DNA from: JAYEJW01 sp034716535
GTDB lineage: Bacteria > Pseudomonadota > Gammaproteobacteria > Chromatiales > Chromatiaceae
DNA length: 10,521 bases
Assembly (NCBI GenBank): GCA_034716535.1
Contig: JAYEJW010000340.1
Location: 1-10,521, forward strand
Direction: 5' to 3'
Shown here: positions 5,436-10,521 of the stretch, one piece after another
Layout: the number at the start of each line of letters is the position of its first letter
Numbering within the stretch: position 1 is the first letter of the stretch
Notes under the pieces: generated by a model
What the model was told of the DNA's origin: nothing
What the model saw: the letters and a program-made list of their open reading frames with translations, nothing else
Databases searched by the model: none
Program-made: the position numbers and the translations under genes

Positions 5436-6182
5436 ATGAAGCTCTTCAGACTCTCTTCCCCCGCCACCTTCTACCCGGTGGCCGGAAAAATCATCCCCTG
5501 GTTCGCCGTTATCGCGGCGGTAACCATCCTGATCGGTCTCTACTGGGGATTCGCCGAGACGCCGGATCGCCTTGGCGGCACCAATCCGCAGAAGGAGTAC
5601 TACCGGATCATCTTCGTGCACGTACCGGCCGCCTGGATGTCCATGTGGCTCTATCTGGTGCTGGCGGCCTGGTCCGCGATCGGCCTCGTGTTCAACACGA
5701 GACTCAGCTTCATGATGGCCAATGCCACCGCCCCCACCGGCGCCATCTTCACTTTCGTCGCTCTCTGGACCGGCGCCTTCTGGGGGCGCCCGAGCTGGGG
5801 CACCTGGTGGGACTGGGACCCGCGGCTGACCTCCGAGCTGATTCTGTTCTTTCTGTACATCGGCTACATTGCCCTGCACTCGGCCATCGATGATCCGCGC
5901 CGGGCCGACAAGGCCTCGGCCTTGCTGGCCATCGTCGGCCTGGTGATGCTCCCGGTGATATTCTGGTCCATTAATTGCCCGGACCCGAACCAGTGCGCGG
6001 CGCTCCATCAACGCTCGTCCATGTCCGAGATGGAGCCGAATATCCTTGCCGCCATGCTGATCATGACCTTCGGATTCTGGATGTACTCGTTCGCCGCGAT
6101 TTTCATGCGGGTCCGGAGCACCATCCTGAACCGGGAGGCCGATTCCACCTGGGTCCGGGAGATTTTGGAGAAAGAGACGTGA
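5436..6182 (+). CDS. ccmC: CcmC, heme-handling WWD protein
   Basis: An inner-membrane protein that binds heme at its periplasmic face and passes it to CcmE. It has 248 aa with about six membrane helices. The tryptophan-rich motif WGTWWDWDPRLTSE runs from 121 to 134. The two external heme-ligand histidines are H62 (in FVHVPAAWM; E. coli H60) and H191 (in ALHQRSS; E. coli H184). Just before H191 the sequence reads NCPDPNQCAALHQ, where E. coli has a tryptophan-rich VEWWNTLHQ-like stretch, giving a slightly longer loop with C181 and C187. An in-frame TAG sits directly before ATG 5436, fixing the start. The gap after ccmB is 79 bp, unusually long for this operon. Its stop overlaps the GTG start of ccmD. 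Confidence 0.97.
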   Translation: MKLFRLSSPATFYPVAGKIIPWFAVIAAVTILIGLYWGFAETPDRLGGTNPQKEYYRIIFVHVPAAWMSMWLYLVLAAWSAIGLVFNTRLSFMMANATAPTGAIFTFVALWTGAFWGRPSWGTWWDWDPRLTSELILFFLYIGYIALHSAIDDPRRADKASALLAIVGLVMLPVIFWSINCPDPNQCAALHQRSSMSEMEPNILAAMLIMTFGFWMYSFAAIFMRVRSTILNREADSTWVREILEKET

Positions 6183-6355
6183 GCTTGACCGACTTCTTCT
6201 CGCAAGGGGGTTACGCGTTCTTCGTGTGGAGCTCCTACGGCATGGCGCTGCTGCTGATGCTGCTCGAGTTGACGCAATTGCGGCGCCGGCATCGAACCAT
6301 TTTGGCGCGCCTCGGTCGATTAATGCGGATACAGGCCCAGAGAGGTACGCAATGA
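6179..6355 (+). CDS. ccmD: CcmD, small membrane adaptor
   Basis: A small inner-membrane protein that, with CcmABC, is needed to release heme-loaded CcmE. It has 58 aa, in the family range. The N terminus SLTDFFSQGGYAFFVWSSYG leads into a single helix (about 12-31), followed by a strongly basic tail, TQLRRRHRTILARL, which is the standard CcmD pattern. The start is the GTG at 6179. Good support comes from GGAG at 6167-6170, 8 nt upstream, and from the 4-bp GTGA overlap with the ccmC stop. The stop overlaps the ccmE ATG, also as ATGA. The GTG start makes the gene easy to miss or over-extend. Confidence 0.93.
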   Translation: MSLTDFFSQGGYAFFVWSSYGMALLLMLLELTQLRRRHRTILARLGRLMRIQAQRGTQ

Positions 6356-6807
6356 AAGCCAGACAGAAACGTTTCCTGTACGTCGCGCTCGCCGTCGTCG
6401 GCGTCGGGGTGGCGGCGATGATGGCCGTCAACGCACTGCGAAGCAATATCTCCTACTTCTTCAGCCCGTCGCAGGTGCTGGCCGACGAAGCGCCGGCGGA
6501 TGCGGTGTTCCGCTTGGGGGGGCTGGTGACAAAAGGTAGCCTCCAGCGGCAGGAAGACGGCCTGACCGTGATGTTCGACGTCACCGACAACGCAAAGACC
6601 GTGAAGGTGAGTTACACCGGCATTCTGCCGGACCTCTTCGGCGAGGGTCAGGGCGTGGTGACCAAGGGCCGCCTGGGGCCTGACGGCGTATTCATGGCCG
6701 AAGAAGTGCTGGCCAAGCACGACGAGTCTTACATGCCGCCCGAGGTGGCGGACACTCTTCAGACCGCCCATGCCGAGGGCGTCACCGAAATGGCGGCGGG
6801 CCAATGA
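6352..6807 (+). CDS. ccmE: CcmE, periplasmic heme chaperone
   Basis: A membrane-anchored periplasmic chaperone that binds heme covalently and delivers it to CcmF. It has 151 aa. A short basic start is followed by one signal-anchor helix (about 8-28), then the beta-barrel domain (about 40-130). The heme-binding histidine is H123, with conserved Tyr127, in LAKHDESYMPPEV. The 20-residue tail after it is polar, as is usual. ATG 6352 is chosen over an in-frame ATG at 6226, which would overlap nearly all of ccmD. AGAGG at 6341-6345 lies 6 nt before it, and it overlaps the ccmD stop by 4 bp. The stop overlaps the ccmF start in the same way. Confidence 0.97.
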   Translation: MKARQKRFLYVALAVVGVGVAAMMAVNALRSNISYFFSPSQVLADEAPADAVFRLGGLVTKGSLQRQEDGLTVMFDVTDNAKTVKVSYTGILPDLFGEGQGVVTKGRLGPDGVFMAEEVLAKHDESYMPPEVADTLQTAHAEGVTEMAAGQ

Positions 6808-8798
6808 TCCCCGAGGTCGGACATTTCGCCCTGATCCTGGCGTTGGGTATCGCCATTATCCAGTCCATCTTCCCCCTGCTGGGCTCGTTCAACCGCAACC
6901 CGTCCTGGATGGCCATGGCGCGGCCCCTGGCCTGGGGCCAGTTCACCTTTCTCGCCATCTCCTTCGCCTGTCTGGTGCAGGCGTTCCTGAGCGACGACTT
7001 CTCGGTGGCCTATGTAGCGCACAACTCGAACAGCCTCATGCCCTCTGTCTACAAGGTCTCGGCAGTGTGGGGCGCCCACGAGGGCTCGCTCCTGCTGTGG
7101 GCCCTGTTTCTGGGGGCCTGGGGCGCGGCCGTGGCGACCTACAGCCACAACCTGCCGCACCAGATGGTTGCAAGGGTGATCGCGGTGTTGGGTATGATCG
7201 GCATCGGTTTCCTGCTCTTCATGCTGCTGACGTCGAATCCCTTCGAGCGCCTGTTCCCGGTGCCGCCGGAGGGGCGCGACCTCAATCCCCTGCTCCAGGA
7301 CCCGGGGCTCGCCATCCACCCGCCCATGCTGTACATGGGTTACGTGGGCTTCTCGGTGGCCTTCGCCTTCGCCATTGCGGCCCTGATCGGCGGCAAGCTG
7401 GATTCCGCCTGGGCGCGTTGGTCCCGCCCCTGGACGACCGCCGCCTGGGTGTTCCTCACCATCGGGATCGCGCTGGGGAGCTGGTGGGCCTACTACGAGC
7501 TGGGCTGGGGCGGCTGGTGGTTCTGGGACCCGGTTGAAAACGCCTCCTTCATGCCCTGGCTGGTGGGCACAGCCCTCTTGCACTCCCTTGCCGTGACGGA
7601 AAAGCGGGGCGCATTCAAGAGTTGGACCGTCCTGCTGGCGTTGTTCACCTTCTCCCTGAGCCTGCTCGGCACCTTTTTGGTGCGCTCCGGCGTGCTCACC
7701 TCGGTGCACGCCTTCGCCACGGACCCGACCCGGGGCACCTTCATTCTGGTGTTCCTGTGCATCGTCATCGGCGGCTCCCTGGCCCTCTATGCCTGGCGGG
7801 CGCCGGAGGTCTCCACCGGCGGGCGCTTCGACCTGCTCTCGAGGGAGAGCTTCCTGCTGTCCAACAACCTGCTGCTGACCGCCTTCGCCATCCTGGTCCT
7901 GTTCGGCACCCTGGCCCCCCTGATCTACGAGGCCATGGGCTGGGGAAAGATCTCGGTGGGCTTTCCCTGGTTCAATAAGATGTTCCTGGCCCTAACGCCT
8001 TTCCTGGCCCTGTTCATGGGCATCGGCCCCATGACCCGTTGGAAGCACGACGACCCCATGCGCCTGGTGAAAGAGCTCTGGATCGCCTTCCTGCTCGCCG
8101 TCGCCGTGGCGATCGCGGCCATCCTGTCCATGCCCATGGTTTCGGATGGCTCGCTGCTGGTCCCGCTGGGCATCGGTCTTGCCAGCTGGCTGCTCTTCTC
8201 TCACCTGGCGGGACTGCGGGAGCGCTACAAGAACAAGCAGAGCCTGAAGGCAATGCTCGCTGACATGGGCGGCAACGGGCGCAGCTACTACGGCATGGTC
8301 CTCGCCCACCTTGGCATCGCCATGTTCATCGTCGGCGCCACCATGGTGTCCAACTTCGGCAGCGAGAAGGACGTGCGCATGTCCCCCGGGGACGTACAGG
8401 AGACCGCCGGCTTCCGCTTCCAGTTCGAGGGAGTGAAGACGGTACCGGGCCCGAACTACCGGGCGGACCGCGGCCGGTTCCTGGTCTTCGAGGGCGAGAA
8501 GCAGATCACTGTGCTGGAGCCGGAGAAGAGGACCTATTTCACCAGCTCCAAACCGATGACCGAGGCGGCCATCGACGCCGGCTTCCTGCGCGACATCTAC
8601 GTCTCCCTCGGCGAGCCGGTCGGTGGCGGTGACTGGGCCCTGCGTATCTACTACAAGCCCTACGTGCGATGGATCTGGCTCGGCGGCGTGCTCATGGCCC
8701 TAGGCGGAATCCTGGCAGTCACGGACCGCCGATACCGCACCCGGACCCGCAAGGCCAAGGCGCCGACCGGCTCCACCGCCGCTACGGCGAGGGGTTGA
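6804..8798 (+). CDS. ccmF: CcmF, cytochrome c heme lyase core subunit
   Basis: A large polytopic inner-membrane protein that takes heme from CcmE and, with CcmH and CcmI, ligates it to CXXCH motifs of apocytochromes. It has 664 aa (E. coli 647). The WWD motif is in GWGGWWFWDPVENASFMPW (234-252). The four conserved histidines are all visible: H172 (IHPPMLY) and H260 (TALLHS) as periplasmic heme ligands, and H302 (SVHAFATDP) and H502 (LAHLG) as the likely membrane heme b ligands, matching E. coli H173, H261, H303 and H491. A periplasmic domain lies at about 520-620 before the last helix (625-640), and the C-terminal tail is basic. It begins with an ATGA overlap with ccmE and ends 3 bp before ccmG. 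Confidence 0.97.
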   Translation: MIPEVGHFALILALGIAIIQSIFPLLGSFNRNPSWMAMARPLAWGQFTFLAISFACLVQAFLSDDFSVAYVAHNSNSLMPSVYKVSAVWGAHEGSLLLWALFLGAWGAAVATYSHNLPHQMVARVIAVLGMIGIGFLLFMLLTSNPFERLFPVPPEGRDLNPLLQDPGLAIHPPMLYMGYVGFSVAFAFAIAALIGGKLDSAWARWSRPWTTAAWVFLTIGIALGSWWAYYELGWGGWWFWDPVENASFMPWLVGTALLHSLAVTEKRGAFKSWTVLLALFTFSLSLLGTFLVRSGVLTSVHAFATDPTRGTFILVFLCIVIGGSLALYAWRAPEVSTGGRFDLLSRESFLLSNNLLLTAFAILVLFGTLAPLIYEAMGWGKISVGFPWFNKMFLALTPFLALFMGIGPMTRWKHDDPMRLVKELWIAFLLAVAVAIAAILSMPMVSDGSLLVPLGIGLASWLLFSHLAGLRERYKNKQSLKAMLADMGGNGRSYYGMVLAHLGIAMFIVGATMVSNFGSEKDVRMSPGDVQETAGFRFQFEGVKTVPGPNYRADRGRFLVFEGEKQITVLEPEKRTYFTSSKPMTEAAIDAGFLRDIYVSLGEPVGGGDWALRIYYKPYVRWIWLGGVLMALGGILAVTDRRYRTRTRKAKAPTGSTAATARG

Positions 8799-8801
8799 GC
8801 C

Positions 8802-9344
8802 ATGGGCAAGTCGCTGAAGTTCCTGACGCCTTTGGTCCTGTTTCTCGCCCTGGCCGCGCTGCTGTTCAATGGTCTGATGCGCGACCCCAGCGCTATTCCG
8901 TCCACCATGATCGACAAGCCCACGCCCGAGTTTTCCCGGCCGGACCTTCTCGACCCGACCAAGATGGTCACTCAAGAGTCGCTCCGCGGTGGCATCACCC
9001 TGGTCAACGTGTGGGGCACGTGGTGCGTCAGCTGCCGCCAGGAGCATCCCGAGCTGATCCGGCTCTCCAAGAGCGAAGGCGTTAAGATCATCGGCTTCAA
9101 CTGGCGCGACGACCGCGCGCAAGCCGTCAACTACTTGCGCGTCCATGGCAATCCCTACGCGGTGAACGCCATGGTGGGAGACAAGGACCCGCTGATCGTC
9201 AACTGGGGCGTGGTCGGCGCACCCGAGACCTTCTTCGTCGACCGCAAGGGGACCATCCGCTACAAGCACACAGGCCCCATTACCCGTGGCGTTTGGGACA
9301 ACCAGTTGAGCGAGATCTATGAGACCCTGGAGGCGGAGAGTTGA
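8802..9344 (+). CDS. ccmG: CcmG/DsbE, thiol:disulfide reductase
   Basis: A membrane-tethered periplasmic thioredoxin-like protein that reduces disulfides in apocytochrome CXXCH motifs or in CcmH. It has 180 aa. One N-terminal anchor helix (about 7-25) precedes a TlpA/DsbE-type thioredoxin fold. The active site is WCVSC (C75, C78) in NVWGTWCVSCRQEHPE, with the family's acidic E81 and H82 just after it. The cis-proline is P141 in VVGAPETFFVD, a CcmG hallmark. GAGGGG at 8789-8794, 7 nt before ATG 8802, fixes the start. Reducing power would come from the membrane protein CcdA or DsbD, which is not encoded in this window. The stop is TGA 9342-9344, touching ccmH. Confidence 0.96.
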   Translation: MGKSLKFLTPLVLFLALAALLFNGLMRDPSAIPSTMIDKPTPEFSRPDLLDPTKMVTQESLRGGITLVNVWGTWCVSCRQEHPELIRLSKSEGVKIIGFNWRDDRAQAVNYLRVHGNPYAVNAMVGDKDPLIVNWGVVGAPETFFVDRKGTIRYKHTGPITRGVWDNQLSEIYETLEAES

Positions 9345-9346
9345 GC

Positions 9347-9883
9347 ATGAAACGCGGCCTAACCCTGGTCTGCCTGTTGGGTGCCCTAGTGCCTTTCACG
9401 GCGGGCGGTTACACGCTCGAGCAGTTCAAGTTCGACGACGCGGAAGAGGCGACCGAGTTCCGGGAGCTGCTTGCGGAACTGCGGTGTGTCGTTTGTCAGA
9501 ACGAGACCCTGGCGGGCTCCCAGGCAGACGTCGCACAGATCATGCGCGAGGAGGTATACCGGCTGGTTCGAGAGGGCAAAAACGAGGAGCAGGTCAAGGC
9601 CCACTTGGTGGACCGCTACACGGACTTCGTGCTCTACGACCCGCCGCTGAAGCCCACCACCTACCTCCTTTGGTTCGGGCCCCTGCTGCTGGTGGGCGTG
9701 GGCGGCGTCGTTCTCATCCGCGCCTTGTTGCAAAAAAGGAAGGCCGCGGATAGGGACCTCTCGGAAGATGAGCGCCAGCGCCTGCAGCAATTACTCGCGC
9801 GGGCCGAAGCCGATTCCCCTGACCACGGCCCTCTCCCAGAGGGTGGGGCGGACAAGAAGCCCCGCGGGCAAAATTCTGTTTAG
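9347..9883 (+). CDS. ccmH: CcmH, apocytochrome thiol oxidoreductase
   Basis: A periplasmic membrane-anchored protein that presents reduced apocytochrome to CcmF. It has 178 aa from ATG 9347. A signal peptide (about 1-20, ending in TAGGYT) is followed by the three-helix CcmH domain with the redox motif LRCVVCQNETLAGSQA (C47, C50). A membrane helix lies at about 105-127 (TTYLLWFGPLLLVG). A cytoplasmic tail of about 50 aa is polar and charged, somewhat longer than in short CcmH proteins but without the TPR part fused in E. coli CcmH; that part is the separate ccmI here. A TTG at 9341, overlapping the ccmG stop, is an alternative start two codons upstream. Both have a purine-rich ribosome site (GGAGG 9329-9333 or GGAG 9335-9338), and I prefer the ATG. 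Confidence 0.95.
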   Translation: MKRGLTLVCLLGALVPFTAGGYTLEQFKFDDAEEATEFRELLAELRCVVCQNETLAGSQADVAQIMREEVYRLVREGKNEEQVKAHLVDRYTDFVLYDPPLKPTTYLLWFGPLLLVGVGGVVLIRALLQKRKAADRDLSEDERQRLQQLLARAEADSPDHGPLPEGGADKKPRGQNSV

Positions 9884-9895
9884 GGGGATTCCCGA

Positions 9896-10521
9896 ATGAT
9901 CATCTTCTGGATTATGGCCGCCGGGCTCACGGGCCTGGCGCTGCTGTTTGTCATCACTCCCCTGCTCTCCCCGCAGAAACAGACGGACGACGTCGATCAA
10001 GACGAGCTCAATCTGGCCGTCTTCCGCCAGCAGCTCGAAGAACTGGATTCGGACCTTGCCGCAGGCGAGCTCGACCAGCAGCAGTACAACGCATCCCGTC
10101 GAGACCTGGAGCGAGAGCTGCTCTACGACGTGAAAGGTACCGACGGTGACTCGAAGGCCGGCAATAGCGGCGGACGCTGGGCCGCCGCCCTGCTTGGCGT
10201 TGCCGTCCCCGCAGCGGCAGTGTCTCTTTACCTGTATCTGGGGGACAGCGCGATCATCCCCCGCCTGGAGGCAGTCGCGAGCAGTCAACCACCCGCGGCG
10301 CATCCCGGCCAGGGCCAGGGCCAGGGCGAGATGCCGCCTCTCGAGGTGATGGTGCAGCGCCTCGCTGAGAAGATGGAGCAGAACCCCGAGAACCTGGAAG
10401 GCTGGCTGATGCTCGGACGCACCTATTTTGCTATCAGCCAGCCGGAGCGCGCCCTCTACGCCCTGGAGAAGGCCTACGGCCTGGCCCCGCAGCAACCGGA
10501 CGTGCTGGTGGCCTACGCCGA
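9896..10521 (+). CDS. ccmI: CcmI, apocytochrome chaperone (partial, runs off window)
   Basis: The CcmI subunit of the heme ligation complex binds the C terminus of apocytochromes through TPR repeats. 208 codons are present and the frame is still open at the right edge, so the C-terminal part is missing. Visible parts are a first helix (about 3-24) ending in TPLL, then a coiled-coil loop (about 35-78, LAVFRQQLEELDSDLAAGEL) typical of CcmI, a second helix (about 94-116), a Pro/Gly/Gln linker with GQGQGQG, and the beginning of the TPR domain (from about 147, with NPENLEGWLMLGRTY at 163-177). AGGGGG at 9882-9887 is 8 nt before ATG 9896, and ccmH ends 12 bp upstream. This separate CcmI corresponds to the C-terminal half of E. 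coli CcmH. Confidence 0.94.
   Translation, partial: MIIFWIMAAGLTGLALLFVITPLLSPQKQTDDVDQDELNLAVFRQQLEELDSDLAAGELDQQQYNASRRDLERELLYDVKGTDGDSKAGNSGGRWAAALLGVAVPAAAVSLYLYLGDSAIIPRLEAVASSQPPAAHPGQGQGQGEMPPLEVMVQRLAEKMEQNPENLEGWLMLGRTYFAISQPERALYALEKAYGLAPQQPDVLVAYA
10307..10327 (+). repeat. GGCCAG hexamer tandem repeat inside ccmI
   Basis: Three and a half in-frame GGCCAG units encode GQGQGQG in the linker between the second membrane helix and the TPR domain of CcmI. Slippage here would change linker length by two residues without breaking the frame. Confidence 0.6.

Noticed and set aside
4687..5439. Second plus-strand frame across ccmB
   Set aside because: Its product is Gly/Arg/Pro-rich without membrane helices, while the CcmB frame has the family motif and helices. 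Only its last 17 codons, in the ccmB-ccmC gap, are kept as a finding.
5421..6446. Long open frame on the minus strand (341 codons)
   Set aside because: It lies antisense to ccmC, ccmD and the start of ccmE, which have clear family motifs. Its translation is low-complexity and rich in Arg, Gly, Pro and His, as expected for a high-GC shadow.
6759..7709. Long open frame on the minus strand (316 codons) opposite ccmF
   Set aside because: Composition is Gly/Gln/His/Arg-rich with no domain pattern, and the plus strand encodes CcmF with all its conserved residues.
9791..10495. Minus-strand frame of 234 codons opposite ccmH and ccmI
   Set aside because: The plus-strand CcmI frame has the expected membrane helix, coiled coil and TPR start, together with a good ribosome site. 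The antisense frame shows no family features.

Overview
This window looks like chromosomal DNA from a GC-rich gammaproteobacterium. The lineage call is an inference. It rests on the classical System I cytochrome c maturation operon in the order ccmABCDEFGHI, the high-GC third-position bias, and CcmC and CcmF sequences resembling those of Chromatiales/Ectothiorhodospiraceae-type bacteria. No rRNA, tRNA or CRISPR array was seen. The species cannot be read from this sequence.

Layout. Positions 1-463 hold no gene but contain short repeats, including a unit of about 100 bp with inverted ends and GGGGTCAGA motifs, and a 29-bp imperfect direct repeat. Positions 464-2661 (minus strand) are a two-gene operon: a cytoplasmic PAS-GAF histidine kinase of the NarX/NreB/DesK type, then a NarL/FixJ response regulator that overlaps it by 16 bp. 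Positions 2662-3217 are a divergent intergenic space with a REP-like hairpin repeat and a possible small ORF or structured leader. Positions 3218-3640 encode a small DUF454 (YbaN-like) membrane protein. Positions 3641-4055 are a non-coding stretch with a terminator-like hairpin, a CGCGAAG-type palindromic repeat and a weak promoter candidate ahead of ccmA.

From 4056 to the right edge runs the ccm operon on the plus strand: ccmA, ccmB, ccmC, ccmD, ccmE, ccmF, ccmG, ccmH and the first 208 codons of ccmI. Most joints are 4-bp stop/start overlaps or gaps of 2-12 bp, so the genes are probably translationally coupled. The exception is a 79-bp gap between ccmB and ccmC.

How the genes work together (established for System I). 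CcmAB with CcmC and CcmD load heme onto the conserved histidine of CcmE and release holo-CcmE using ATP. CcmF takes heme from CcmE and attaches it to CXXCH motifs of apocytochromes. CcmG and CcmH keep those cysteines reduced, and CcmI chaperones the apocytochrome. All hallmark residues are visible here: CcmE H123, four CcmF histidines, the WWD motifs, CcmG WCVSC and CcmH LRCVVC.

I did not find a clearly new system. The points most worth a second look are a two-cysteine loop beside the heme-ligand histidine of CcmC, a small ORF or leader before the DUF454 gene, cysteines in the kinase PAS domain, and several apparently mobile or dispersed repeats, all outside the ccm operon.
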